The translations under genes and the position numbers were made by a program. Under the pieces are notes generated by a model that made no database searches, was not told where the DNA came from, and worked only from the letters and a program-made list of their open reading frames with translations. Below, piece after piece: positions 33,301 to 44,705 of a stretch of 64,000 nucleotides of DNA. The stretch is from Parachlorella kessleri (taxonomy: Eukaryota > Chlorophyta > Trebouxiophyceae > Chlorellales > Chlorellaceae). The stretch spans positions 124,001-188,000 of the forward strand of contig BBXU01002456.1 in the NCBI GenBank assembly GCA_001598975.1. Reading direction: 5' to 3'. Numbering within the stretch: position 1 is the stretch's first letter; each line of letters opens with the position of its first letter.

Positions 33301-36281
33301 GCTGTAATGCTGACGTGGGACTTGGACAGCTGTGGTCTTGGCACTCCCACCGCCAGCATTGGCCGTGGGTGCAGGGCGTGGGTTTTATGTAGGGGCTTCT
33401 TTCGTCTTATTCTGTGGCGCTGGCACCACCCATCTTGTGCTTCGCATGGCATGCTGGCGCTTTGTTTGTGCCGGCCGTGCCAGGGTAGGCGTTCGAGCGC
33501 TGGCCTATTTGTCACCCGCCAGTGCTGCAGAAAAGGAAGCCAAGAAAGTTGCTTGTGGGTGCTGCTGCAGGCGGGGCCAACATCCCAGCCTTGAATGACC
33601 TGCTCGTGCCATACGGGGTGGCCTTCGGCAGGGGTGTGCTAGAAGGAAGTGTGCAGGTGGGCTCACCCAAGTTTTCTCTTGCATCTGGGAGTCTTTGCTG
33701 CAGCCCGGCACCCCTTGCGCAGGCTGTGGAAGCCTTGAAGCTGCCCCTGCCCCTGGTTTGGGGTTCCCAGCACGTCGGGCTTTTGTAGTCATGCGTTCAG
33801 GGGTTCACAAGACATGCCGTGCATTTACCCCCTGTCTTCCCTCGTGATGCGCCCTCCCCCGAGGCGCATAGTTGTGCTGTTTGTTCATGCTGTGCTGTGC
33901 TGTGCTGCTCCTGCAGCTGCCCGGCATGGAAGCCTTCAAGATGGCCTCCGGCACGCGCATTGCCGCCTTTCCTGCCGGCGGGCACGTCCATAAAGCCACC
34001 CTGGTCACCAAGCAAGGTAGGTATATCATACATACAGATGTGCCCTGACCCAACCTGGGGCTTGCGTACCTTGGCAATCGTGATCTTCATAGGCGTCCCG
34101 CAGGGTGCACAACTGCTGGGTCCCCAGGGAAGCAGCGATTTTACCAGCGTGGCGAGCCTCTTTAAACCCGGTTGGAGGCTAATATGTGGGGAGGCCTACC
34201 AACAACGCACAGCTAGCCTTGGCATTCACGATTCGTGTTTAATCACAAACGAGGCGGGTTGCTATTTGCAGGCTCCACCCGGGGTCAAACCGCTGAGGAG
34301 GCCGCGCTGGGCCTGCTGAGCTACGGCGCCGGGCGGCTCTCCCTCTTTGGCGACTCCAACTGCCTTGACTCCTCCCACCAGAAGTCCAACTGCCATGCCA
34401 TGCTGAAGAAGCTGCTGGAGTTTGCAACAGAGGTGGGAGAGAAGGTCGTGGGTAGCGCAGCATGTGTATACAGCCGCACGGCCTGTAGTGTGTGAGGGCT
34501 TTAGAGGGGAGGGCTTGGGGAGTGGGGCCTGGCCTTGTTGCGCTGTCACAAGTGCAGGGCGGCATTTTGCTTGTAAGCTTTCACGTATGTTTGGTTGAAG
34601 GGTTGGGAGTGGCAGTTGGAGGCCAGGAGGCGAGCCCTGCGTTGTGGGTAGTTGCCACTTTGTTTATGGATTGTACTGCCTATGGGGTGCTTGATGGCTA
34701 CCAGGGCGGCTCCTGTGAGGGAGTGTGCTCCTTCCAAAATATATGTTGATGCATGTGCACAAATGACATGTGTGGTGTGCTTGGTCGCTGCTGCAGGGCG
34801 GGCAGGAGCTGCTGTCTGCGGAGTCGCGCCTGCTGGATGCGTTTGGGACCTACGACAACCTGCCGTACCGGCGCAGCGACTACAACTTCACGGCCATCTC
34901 GCCGGTGTTGAGCACCGCTCTCCGGTGGGTGTGTATGGGGGGCCCGGTGAGGTTGACTCCTGGCGCCTCTGACAGCTGTTTGGGCTTGGGAGAGCTGTTT
35001 TTTTTTGTCTTGCTTCTGACATTAAGGAGGAGCTTCGGCGACTCTCACACGGCCTTATAGCAAAAAGTCAGGCTTTGACAGATGTGCAGTGCAGGCTGGT
35101 ACACTTGTTGTTTTCTTCTCTGGGACCTCCGGCATGCAGTGAAGGTGGCCGTCATTGATGTTGCCTTCCAGACATAACGTTGTGTCGGTTGGCGCTTCAC
35201 AGGATGGGGCGCTGGGCCATCATGATTCGGGAGAAGCTCTGAGGCGGCGGTGTGTGTATGCTGCAGGTGCTACCCCAACTCTCCCAGGGACTTCCACACG
35301 GCTTCCTTCTCCCAGTGGGCCTACAACCTCACACGGCCGCCCATCCCCCCGCCCACGCTGAGGCTGCCCACGGAGCAGCCGGCCGCGGGGCAGCAGCAGC
35401 AGCAGCAGGGGGAGGGGGAGAGCCAGCCCCAGGGGCAGGCACAAGCAGCGCAGCAGGACAGTGGAGCGGGCGGCAGCAGCGCTGGCGGGGAGGAGCAGCA
35501 GGGTAAGGCAGCGAGCCAGCCTGACAATGCAGCGGTGAAGCCGGAACAGGCAAGCGGTGCAGGTGTGAATGTGGGGCAGCAGGCGCAGCAGCTTGGGCAG
35601 CCACCAGGGGTGCCAGAACCAGGGGAGCAGGCCCAGCAGCAGCAGGCGCAGCAGCAGTCTGCTGAGGAGGCGGCCAGGAAGCAGGCAGAGCACGCAGGGC
35701 AGCAGAAGAAGGCTGCAGAGGGAGCAGTGGATGCAGCTACAGCTGCCAGTGCGGCCGCGCAGGCAGCACAGCAAGCAAAGCAGCATGCGGAGCATGTCGT
35801 GCTGCCTGGGGCCTCGTTGGGCAACGCAGGGCAGCAGCCTGGCAGTAGCACTGCCGGCAGCGGCAGCAGTAGCACCGGTGGAAGCAACCCTCGCCCCCGC
35901 GGCCGCAGCCAGGCACACCAGCAGCAGCAGCAGCAGCAAGCCTTAGGGGTTCTCCCCAGCAGCTCCGAGTCAACTTCCGGAGAGGGGAACGTGGAGGGGG
36001 GCCTGCTCCACCAGAGAGCTAAGCATCAGAGCGGGGCAGAGGAGGACCTGTGGGGATCCCCCCAGCAGCGCCGGGTGCGGCACCGGCGCACCTACAAGGA
36101 CACGGTGGTGTCTGCGTCCCAGGCCCTTGGGGTGGCGGGGGTGCTGCTGGTGGTGGCGCTGTGGTGGCTCACGCTCAGCCGGCGGGGGGCGCGGCCCGGG
36201 GTGTTGGGTGTCGTGGTGGCCAGCCCGCCGCGCCGGCAGTGGTGGAGGCCCTTCCGGCGCGCGGCGAGCCGCATCATGTAA
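24336..36281 (+). CDS. site-1 protease (MBTPS1/SKI-1-type membrane subtilase)
   Basis: Golgi serine protease that cleaves membrane-bound substrates such as bZIP/ATF6-like factors in the lumen. Exons: 24336-24449, 24538-24822, 25304-25917, 26214-26367, 26654-26732, 27118-27289, 27684-27783, 28858-28967, 29337-29480, 30068-30201, 30516-30633, 31011-31160, 31693-31842, 32315-32375, 32708-32798, 33121-33216, 33571-33656, 33917-34016, 34272-34432, 34797-34924, 35267-36281 (4062 nt, 1353 aa). Signal peptide [18 protein letters not shown]; triad Asp324 (VGVFDTGVR), His355 ([11 protein letters not shown]) and Ser521 ([13 protein letters not shown]); oxyanion-site motif AIGNDGP. The S1P-specific stretches [39 protein letters not shown] and [13 protein letters not shown] are present. 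A Gln/Ala-rich luminal stem of about 200 residues precedes one membrane span ([16 protein letters not shown]) and a basic cytosolic tail, making it longer than the human protein (1052 aa). Exon 3 could start at 25319, also in frame. Confidence 0.95.
24920..24977. mobile_element. tiny retroposon-like insert with 11-bp flanking repeats (copy A)
   Basis: The motif AAATCATTTGC occurs at 24920-24930 and 24967-24977, bracketing a 36-nt insert that begins TGTCTGACCCC and ends CATTTCCATCTT. The same insert core recurs at 28340-28381 and 48979-49020. The flanking copies look like a target-site duplication. It lies in intron 2 of the site-1 protease gene. Confidence 0.6.
25141..25170. repeat. TGCC microsatellite
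   Basis: About 7.5 perfect copies of the tetranucleotide TGCC within intron 2 of the site-1 protease gene. Confidence 0.95.
27878..28196. repeat. 320-bp fold-back (inverted repeat) in site-1 protease intron 7
   Basis: The left arm starts at 27878 (GATGGGCTGGACTGAAGTGG) and pairs with the right arm ending at 28196. The inner arms meet around a loop of only about 16 nt near 28030-28045. Pairing is long but imperfect. Read toward the outside on each strand, both arms encode related peptides ([11 protein letters not shown] followed by LRGLL), so the structure looks like an inverted duplication of a coding fragment of unknown origin. It sits in the longest intron of the gene (27784-28857). Confidence 0.8.
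28329..28392. mobile_element. tiny retroposon-like insert with 11-bp flanking repeats (copy B)
   Basis: AAATTCGACAA at 28329-28339 is repeated exactly at 28382-28392 around a 42-nt insert (28340-28381). The insert shares its core and 3' end with copy A but is a few nt longer at its 5' side. Located in intron 7 of the site-1 protease gene. Confidence 0.65.
31851..32053. repeat. 38-bp minisatellite and decayed copy of exon-13 end
   Basis: Four units with an exact 38-bp period begin at 31851, 31889, 31927 and 31965, in the intron after exon 13 of the site-1 protease gene. Each unit carries GCACACACA followed by GTAT, and TGCAGGG or TGTAGGG. After the array, 32017-32053 resembles the end of exon 13 plus its donor (ACTTCCAC..CATGTACA..GGTGGG) but has an in-frame stop, so it is a broken duplicate. 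Confidence 0.75.
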
Positions 36282-37701
36282 GGGTGCAGGGTTGGGAGGG
36301 CTATTGAATCGACCTCTCGGCCCCAGGTAGGTGCTGTGAGGGCAGAAGCTTATGGTTGAATGTTGTGGGGTTGCGTCTGACCCGCTTCCGGGAACCTTGG
36401 GTCAACAGCGCGACTGAGGCTGTGCTCGACCGACAGCCGGGCTCAGGCTGCAGGAGCACACCATCGCCAAGGCAAGGCTAGCGGGTGTGGGGCGTATGCC
36501 TTGCCGTGGAGGCCTGGTCTGGTAGAGCTGTGGTTTAGGGTCTTCTCTGCCCGGCAGAGATCTGATTCGAGGGGTATCTGCCTGGGTTTCCTGTCCCTCA
36601 GCTGGTGGTCAAGAGTTTTTGCGTGGCATATCGAGGCAGCTTCAAAATAGTCTTCTGCTAAGAATATCTTGGAGCTTTTTGTAAGTGGCCTGGTGGCATC
36701 CAGGACCTCTCAGAAATGGCAAAGATATGGTGGGGAAGGGGCATCCCCTCCGCATGCAGTGAACCTTGTGGAGCGCAAGTTGCTGGTGCCTGTGGCTGGT
36801 CAGAGTCGGTCTGCATCCTCGGGCCGTTTGAATGCCGCTTGAAACGCATGAGGCCTTTCAGACTTGAAGGTCGGGCTGGCAACGCTGTAGTAAAGATTTG
36901 GGAGGACAGTGCTACTGCTGAATGACTTTGGACTTGCCCAGTACCAATGCGCGCATTGTGAAGGTCCCAGGCTTGTTCACATGGCCAGCTGTGTAACAGG
37001 GATCGCATCACACAGTGACCAGTGCAGGAGCATACCTTGGATGCAGCCCTCTCAGTGCTCAGCTGAGAGCTCCATGTCTGCAACACCTGCCGCCAATATG
37101 AAGCCAAGCTTATATTTGCTCTCTGCTGCCCCTGCTTGAGTTCTTGCTTCACCTGCTGTTTCAGTGCACCACATGGCCCTAACTTGGTCTTTGCTTGACG
37201 ATCATCTACTGGACCAGAACTCAGGCAAGACCCATAGCATACATACATCTAGCCCTGTTGGTACAGTTCACCCAACCTCTCCAGGTTGCAGTGCCTGCCA
37301 CCATTTACCAAATTCCGTGCGCCCAGCCCTCCGTACAGTTCACCCCTACCTCTCCTGTGCCCCCACTGGCTGCCACCATGAACCAACAAGCTGGACATAA
37401 CTACGCCTAGAGCGGTACACAGGTGTACATATGGTGGATAGGTCCCCGTGTGTGGGCGTGCATACTGCGCCTCCCACACTGCGTAAGCAGCACACTGCTT
37501 CACTGCAAATGGGGTTGGCTGGCATCCAGCCCCACCTCGATTATGCTTTGCTTCCATCGACCCTTGGCTACTGTATCACCGCATGCCAGCACAGCAGAGT
37601 AGCATGGATAAGGCCTTGCTGCCTTGCCTGGGTGTGGCAGGATGGGCCTCAAGTGTTGCCTGTTGCCCTGTCAAGCCTCGCCACCCTCTTGGTGCCAGTT
37701 C
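36282..37701. other. intergenic; unassigned open frames only
   Basis: This is the 3' flank of the site-1 protease gene, with a TGTAA at 36992-36996. A 196-codon open frame on the - strand (36658-37248) and a + frame ending at 37410 (VQFTPTSPVPPLAATMNQQ) read plausibly but show no family motif or clear splice partners. An imperfect direct repeat (GTACAGTTCACCC) occurs at about 37260 and 37335. Confidence 0.3.
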
Positions 37702-38364
37702 TCAGAACGTTCTGAGCGGATTGCGCTCTGACAACAGCCGTCTAAGCCGCCGGGCCTCCTCCATTCGTTGCAGAGTGTGAAGCTCCTGGGCAGTTAACCT
37801 GCCTTTACTGCTATTGCGTTGGTCGTTGGCTGCCTGCTCGAGCGCGCGATTCAACCACTGTCCTCGGTACGGTGAGGCAACCGTAAACCGTTTCCAGATT
37901 TGGCAGGCAGGATGGCAGCTCTACAGTTAAGGAACCGCTCTCAGCGAGCGGAGCAGAAGGTGGCATGGAAGGTGGAGCATGTTATGCCCAGCGCAGACCT
38001 GGCTGCAGCGTCAGGTTTGCAGGCATGGTTGCAAGTCCTGCTGCCGGCCGTGCCAAGCCACCTGCGAGACGTAGGGCGTCTTTAAGCACGTTGCCGAGGC
38101 AACATGTATGTGCAGCGCCGGATCGCGTCTGCATATTGACTCCCCACCTTGCTGTCTGTCTTGCTTCTCTGTTATGGCCCCGAAACAGATGTATCACGTC
38201 TAGATGACGATGAAAATGGAGTGTGAGGCGCAGAAGAAGAGGCGTCAGGACCTGCGCTGAGTCAGCATGGCGCGCAAGCGCAGCTGGGCCACTGAGAACA
38301 AGTTGGCGCCCAGCACTCTGAGAACCGACCCCCCTTGGTGAGCGGCCCTGGAGTTGCCTATCAT
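37702..38364 (-). CDS. small unknown protein, possible mitochondrial targeting
   Basis: Two proposed exons, 38364-38252 and 37918-37702 (330 nt, 109 aa). The first encodes a Met-initiated, Arg-rich, acid-free N-terminus (MIGNSRAAHQGGSVLRVLG) like a mitochondrial presequence. The second encodes QIWKRFTVASPYRGQWLNR and ends in a charged amphipathic helix (LTAQELHTLQRMEEARRL). The frame is open and phase-consistent across the join, but the donor (GTCCTG) is not a strong consensus. The family is not recognised. Organelle targeting is inferred from composition only. Confidence 0.45.
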
Positions 38365-39279
38365 ACAGGTTTGCGCCCTGCAGGGTCTTGCTTGCCGATC
38401 TCAAGCTTTTGCAGCACTTATCAGCTGATTCCACCCAAACCGTGGTAGGTCACATTTTACAGTCCCAACCTGCCTGCGCAAAACACTCTGTCCAACACTA
38501 CAGCAAGCGCAAGCCATAACTGAAAATTTGGGCCTGCTTCAACTTCTTCACACAAACATGCAATTGCACCACCATAAGCCGATATGCTACCTGTACGACA
38601 GGGCAGGATGGACAACATAACCCAACACAAAGCTACGGTTGTATACTGTTGTAAGGTCAGCAAGGCAGGCATGTAGGCATGGCTAAAGTAGAAAGAGTAA
38701 TAATGTTTTCAAAGCTAATTTCAGTGCGTGATGGCAACAGGTACACCAATTGTATTGCGACCACTATCAAGCAAGGAAGATGTATCAAGAGCCGTTGTAT
38801 TATTCAGAGGTTGTTTGCCGAGGTCGCCCTGTCAGAATAGATCCGCAGGCCTGTGTTAGGTCTTCTCAACCACTACACTGCACACCCTGTAAGTGCCCCG
38901 TTTTCGCATGTCGCATCACTTCTTATTTTGTAGGTTTGTGGGATCATACTTGGCATCCAGCGATACCACCTTCCCTTCTGCGGCAGCAGCAACAACACCT
39001 TGCTCGCCTTTCCGCCCCGATGATTATGATGCCATGCAAGTCAAAGCACACATGGACAGCATATGCAGTGCATATATATGCTGCTTGCCTCCGTGCCAAG
39101 GCTTCCCCGACGGAAAGCCACACTCCCGCAGCCAATCAAGTAGGGGCTTCAATACCCTATCTCAGTTGGCACGCCTGCTGCTGGCCAGCGCTTTGCAGGA
39201 TGATGCTGGCGCCAGCTCTCGGAACACTCACGGGAACGATACCAACATTCCTAGGTCAGGCAAGGCTAAGCTAGGCAGC
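38365..39279. other. intergenic; 3' flank of glycosyltransferase and promoter of small gene
   Basis: Both neighbouring genes read leftward. A - strand TGTAA at 38461-38457 could end the glycosyltransferase transcript. A 174-codon + frame (38750-39274) lacks motifs and is probably chance antisense. Nothing else is recognised. Confidence 0.35.
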
Positions 39280-41559
39280 CTAGACAGCGTCCTCACCTAT
39301 GACTGGGTACATAGCCCGGTAGGCTTGCGCGAGCTCCTGCTGGCGGTCGTACTGGTGCACGATGGGGGCCAAATGGCCGTCAAGAGTAATGATGCGACTG
39401 AACTCGTCCACATGTGCAGGCACCCTGCAGCATGGGGATTAACCCTTGGCTCCAGGGGGCTGCAGGCAACTGACAATGCATGAGGAGGTCTACATACTGT
39501 AAAGGGCGTGTCGCCTTTCTGCTGCATTAAAAGCAGCAGATCTACCCAGTCAGTTTCTACCATCAGAATGAGTGTTCAAATAGGTCTATTCACCCGCGTA
39601 CAAAGATTGCCCGGTACCTGCCAGGCACTTGCAATCAAGACACTGGGGCAGGCAGCTTGCACGCATGCTCACCCAAACTGGAAGGACATGACGGGCGACT
39701 GGCTGTTGTTCAGCACCATATACTTAAATTCCAAGGGCTCGATAGTGGGCAGGTGGTGGAGGAGGTAGTTGTGGACAGGCTGGTCATTCATACAAGTTGG
39801 CAACGCATTGGCAGCCGCCCTCATGAAAGCTCGAAGGTAAGACTTGATGGCATTTGCTGACCCCAGCGTCACTCCTGCGCATGAGCACAGCAAGGTAGTA
39901 GTTGCACGCTGCCAAGTGTCTCCTGAAGCCCCACCATGCCGCAGGGGTGCCGCTGTCCGCCTCATCGGTGAAGCGGTGGGCCATAGGGAGCCTGCGCAAA
40001 TGCCACGGCACAACACGCACTGCAGTGCTTAGCATTCTTGCGTCCACGGCTGACCACAGTTGCAGTTCAGTCTCCAAGTGCCATCGTAACCGCCACCCAC
40101 ACCATAAGGCGGCCAAACAGCTGCACCGCGAGCTCCACTTGCATGGTGCATCCCAGAAGCTGTTCCCACCTCGGGCTACCTGAGCATGATAGCGGCTTCT
40201 GGCCCACAGCCTGGACTACGTCTGCAGGGTAGCACTTGGCCAGGGCAACTTCGTTCCACTTGCTCTCCTTGAGTAGGAACGGCTGGTGGGCTGTGTTGCC
40301 TTCCAGGCTGAAGACAAGGCTGTCCTCTTTAAGGAGCCGAGCCACAACTGGGTCAGTCCATACATCGGCCTGTATGGAAAGAGACAACCCAAGTGGTATG
40401 ATGAGGTAGGCCAGCAGCCAGCTTACCTTGCTTCATCATGCGCAGCTCATACAGTGGAGGTGGTACGGTATATGTTGGTGTAACCTTGCTGCCCATGCGG
40501 TCTCCTCGGTGTATGCGGTCAAACTCAGTCACTGTCGTGCAGATGCCCAGTGAGGAAGCAGCCGTCAGGTTGGCTCAGGCCAGTGCGCTGCAGCCATCAC
40601 AGCACGTGGAGGTGTGCTCAGCAAGGCACGACACAGTGGGGGTGTTACACGAACCTGCACAATCACGTCTCGCGAGTCTGAAAGCACCACCCCTTCGCAA
40701 GATGCCCCTGCACCTTCTAGGTAATCTAAGAAGGCTGTGTACCTGCGGGGCAGGCCCGTAAGAGTGAGAGGCCGCAGCGGCATGCATGGGTGGTAGGCCC
40801 TGCCACCGAGACAGGACGGCAGTTCGTTGCCAACCCACTCCGACTGACCAGCCAGTTTACCCTTTGCGTCCCTTCAGTCAATGGTGACAGACAGGTCTGT
40901 CCAAAATGGTGCCTGGGCAATAATGTAAGCGGCATGCAACGTATGGTCTAGGCGGTTTGTTGTGCAGGGCAGCAAGTGCTCCCCTTTAGCATCCCAAAGC
41001 GCCTAGTGCACTGTGGTGGCCCTTACCTATGGAACTTCCGCTTCTTGATCACCACCGGGGTGTGGCCAGCCCGGACTTCTGTGGCAGTCAAGGGCACCCT
41101 GGTGCTGACCAACTGCACACCCCAGGTGGGGCTGAGCACGCTCGGCCAGGGCTGGGTTTGCTTGATGACCTTCAAGTCCTCTGGCCCAACAAAGACGACC
41201 AGGCGTGTCCCAGGCGAGTGCCGGGCCCAGGATTGAACAAAGATGTTAACAGAGCTGGCCTGTAGGAACCTGGTCCCTAAGCCAGATGCCATTGTGAGCA
41301 CGCATCTCCGGCTGTTCCCAAAAGCTGGCTTTCTGCCCGATGATGAGCGGTCGAAGCTGCTGGCGTGCCAAGCTGGGGAAAGCAAGCTGCCGGCAATGAC
41401 AGCGATGGTAGCCACACACAACAAGCTGCACGCTGTGATTTTGATGTGCCCGTTCCTGCCAACCTTTTCCATATCGAAGTAAATAACATGCGCAAGCGTA
41501 CCTCCCGTCGGGCATCCGGACTTGCGCCTCCCCAAGGACAAAGGCCCCTGTCCCGACAT
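39280..41559 (-). CDS. type II membrane nucleotide-sugar transferase-like protein
   Basis: Probable Golgi glycosyltransferase. Exons on the - strand: 41559-41027, 40742-40655, 40369-40180, 39874-39673, 39424-39280 (1158 nt, 385 aa). A short cytosolic N-terminus is followed by one membrane anchor (ITACSLLCVATIAVIAGSLL). The luminal part has an opening strand (VLTMASGLGTRFLQASSVNI), an Asp-rich metal/nucleotide-binding motif (VVLSDSRDVIVQ), then NTAHQPFLLKESKWNEVAL, LSCSGVTLGSANAIKSYL and DQPVHNYLLHHL, and ends near VHQYDRQQELAQAY. This order resembles nucleotide-diphospho-sugar transferases of the S-D-x-R-D type known in algae, so a sugar-nucleotide donor is expected but substrates cannot be told. 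An in-frame ATG at 41472 would give 356 aa with the same anchor. It faces the first GT61-like gene head to head. Confidence 0.7.
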
Positions 41560-41868
41560 ATTGTACGGATAGTGGGGAATGGAACACGCGAAGGCGCCTT
41601 TGCATAGCCTTTACGTTCCAGTACTGGTATGCTGGTTTGTGTCTGCAGTTGCTTGGCTGAGGCAGCGCGATGCCATGAAAACCCTCTGTGGCGACAAGCA
41701 GGTCCGCTAGGCTCTTCACCAACAGTCTTTTGGAAGCGTTGAAGCTTGCTCTATGCCATGCTCTGTTGGCCTACGACGTCTGTCATGTGCCTGGGTTAGT
41801 GCTGCATCATTGCACGCATGCACCTCTGCTAGCACCTTTTGCGTTGAAAAGTCCGTATCTTAGTGCAG
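41560..41868. other. head-to-head promoter region between two glycosyltransferase genes
   Basis: About 310 bp separate the leftward transferase from the first recognised exon of the rightward GT61-like gene. It should hold both promoters and perhaps a first exon of the latter: ATG at 41675 ends in phase at 41701 before a weak GTCCGC donor. Confidence 0.35.
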
Positions 41869-44705
41869 GAATGCATCGACAAGCTCCGGAGACTTCAGTT
41901 TCTTGTCATCTTTGGGGCCTTACTGGGTGCGGGTGTCCTTTCTGTAACTATCTGGAAGTCAGGTGAGGAGCCCCTATGCCTTTCAAGGTAGCCAAGGAGC
42001 CAAGCATGTTATTGCAAAGGAGGCTGCTGCTTCGCCGCAGGGCAACGCAGTCGCACTGGAGCTGTGGGGCTGACAGCCACCTCTGTCCTTGACGCCAGTG
42101 CCTCAGCTGGTGTACATGCCCTCAAGGTAAAGACTGTTCCAATTGACACGTATGACAACCATATGATTGGTGCTACTGCTGCTGCTGCTTCCTGAGGGGT
42201 GTTTTGCTCTGCTGACCGCGTTGCACCTGCCAAGCCGCCAGCTTGCCTGTCAGCGGAGGTGCAATGCAAGCCGCCCTTGGTTTTTGTTCTGCTGTACTGC
42301 CTGCTGCCTGTAGCTGGAGGCTTATTGTCAGGGAGGGCCATATAGCACCAGCAGTATGACACCCTGTCCTTTCACTGGTTGACCCCTGCCAGGCGGCTCC
42401 GAGGTGTGGAGTTTTTGAGTACAAGTCGGTGGACCCTACCCCCTTCCAGCATATGCCTATCTATTCCAACCCGAGTGTTGGGGCAGGCCAGCGGTACCGC
42501 CACCTGCGGGTAAGCGGCCCGGGGCCTGGACAGCCCCACATGTATCCCAAGAGCTTGCTGTCCCCCGGCCCGTTGCAAGGGTCTGCTGTAACGCAACAAA
42601 GGGAGCCCTGAACCTGGGCACTGCCTTCACGCGTGGTCCCGTCTACTAGGAGCCATGTGAGAGCTGTGTTATGCAGATTGCCACCTGGCCTGTATGGTGA
42701 GGCGGCGTGCTCGCTTAGGCTGCTGCTGTGCCAAGACCTGTCAGCTGCTTGGAGTGCAGGTACTGTTGGACCAAAGGGGCAAGTATAAGCAGGTGCAAAT
42801 CCCGGAGACCTGTGCTGAGCAGCTGCGAAGCCAAGGCGTGTCGCAGCTGCGTGTGATTAATCATTTGAAGACCGTTGAGTACTCGGTCTATGATGGCACC
42901 CCGGACCACTGCACCTACTTTAACGGGACATGGTTTATGCTGTCACACGCGGCAGGTGAGGCACGGATGCTACTGGTGGTAGATTTGCACTCTTCCATGC
43001 AGCCCCGTCAGGTGTGGTATATCCTATTTGGTTCAAGCGCTCCAGGTCCTAACAGCTGCCAAGCAATAAAACAATGGCGCATTTGGCTTGCTGTGGTGTA
43101 TCGAGTGGGCCTGGTGGTAGGGGGGCCAGTGCAGCAAGATAATGTGTGTGTCTTTGGTTGCGGTCTGGTCTCTCACCTTACCCCTTTGCTTATGTGCAGC
43201 CTCATGCAAAGTTTGCGTAGCCTCACAGTCTGCGCGTTGCAGAAAGCCTCCCCGTCGGCTGCAGTCAAAATTGGGCGAGTTAGTTTTGGGAAGCTTTAGT
43301 TGACAACAGTCACCCAGGGGCCCCCGGGGAGATTACGTTTCCTCCTGCTGCTGCAGGGGAGCAGCTCCTCAACATTTTTGACCGTCTCTCCACAGAGTGG
43401 TACCACATGTGGCTCGTCAGAAAGAGGCTATTCTCACAGCACGAGGGGCCACTGTTCATCACCCACATGAACGGCAACAGGGGGGGCACGTCCCACCCCT
43501 TTCTCCCGATCTACCGGGCGCTGGGGGAGTACCGGCAATGGGAGGACCTGGGCGTTGCTGAGGCAGGGTGCCTGGAGTTTGAGGACGTGCTCATGTGGTC
43601 AACCTCCTGGGTGCACATTGCCAACCCTGTGGTGGTACCAGAATCAGGCGGCGGGCCTCTTCAGGAATTTGTGGATGCTGTGTTGGAGGCATTGGACGTG
43701 GCAAGTGTCCAGCCGGACAGCTGCCCCCGCCTGGCGCTCTATTCCGCGCGAGAAAACCACGGCAAGGACAGCCGCAGGGCGCGCTGGGTGCTCAATGCTG
43801 ACCAGGTGTTGGCAGCCATGAAGGAGACGCTGCAAGGCTTCTACGAGGTGCAGAGGGTCAACATGGCCAAGATGGAGTTTGTTGAGTCGATGCGGCTCAT
43901 GCGGCGGGCTAGCATCTACGTGTTCCCACATGGGGGCTCGGGACCCAACTTGCTGTGGATGCGGCGGGGCACGGTGGCGGTGGAGGTAGGTCCGACTGCA
44001 GTGCGTGCCCCTGATAGGCTACCATCGTTGCTGTGCAGTCCCCTGCCGGGCTGACTTGTGTGCGAAGCATGCCTCAAGTATGGCAGGAATAGTAGCGGTT
44101 TAGGTGAAGCCGGTGGTCCAGTCAGGCCTGGCGGGGGCTATGCACCCAACCCACTGCACGGCGTACCAGTGCTAGGCGCCCGGTAGAACCTCCCTTTGTC
44201 ATGCCTGGTGTCAGTGGTGGAACATGCTCCCGAAGCAATCCGAAGCTGTGGCAGCTCCTGAAGATGCCCGGTTACCGTGTCAAAGTAATTATGGCCTACT
44301 GACTTTATTATGGGTATGCCCTTCGTTACTGCTGTGCAGCTGTTTCCCTACAAATCGGCCGACCCCATGTACCGCAACTTGGCGGCCCTTACCGGCAAGG
44401 TCTACCTAAGCTGGCAGGCCCAGGAGTTTGCTGAAAAGGGCGCAAAGGTTGGACAGCCGGGCTACATCCGAGCCTATGAGCCCCGGGGGGGCTACCACTT
44501 CAACTCAAAGAGCGCCTTTAATGTTACAGTGGAGGAGTTAATGCCCCTCCTGCAGTCGGCTGCGTGGGTGGTGAAGGGGAACCAGGGAGACGGCTGGACC
44601 CCCAGCAACGCCCACGCGTTCCATACGTATCTCTGCCCTTGGTCGGACACTACATATTCTTACAAGGCTTGGACTGCTTGCGGGGGCGGCAAGCGTGGCA
44701 AGTAG
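41869..44705 (+). CDS. GT61-like (DUF563) glycosyltransferase, tandem copy 1
   Basis: Type II Golgi glycosyltransferase. Recognised exons: 41869-41962, 42041-42126, 42393-42509, 42760-42955, 43357-43985, 44340-44705 (1488 nt). The first encodes a membrane anchor (LVIFGALLGAGVLSVTIW). The third has CGVFEYKSVDP. The large fifth has SCPRLALYSAREN, LNADQVLAAMKE and FPHGGSGPNLLWMRRGTVAVE, matching the HGAG-type core of GT61. The last has LTGKVYLSWQAQEF and LMPLLQSAAWVV, like the C-terminal part of EOGT-type GT61 enzymes. Donor and acceptor sugars are unknown; family members add xylose, arabinose or GlcNAc. The start is unresolved: the anchor exon has no in-frame ATG, and an AAG stands where copy 2 has ATG, so a short upstream coding exon is likely. 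Confidence 0.78.

Noticed and set aside
35913..35940. CAG run as a separate repeat element
   Set aside because: It is simply part of the Gln-rich coding stem of site-1 protease.
38750..39274. 174-codon + strand frame next to the transferase gene
   Set aside because: It sits in the 3' flank of the leftward transferase and has no recognisable motif or start context.
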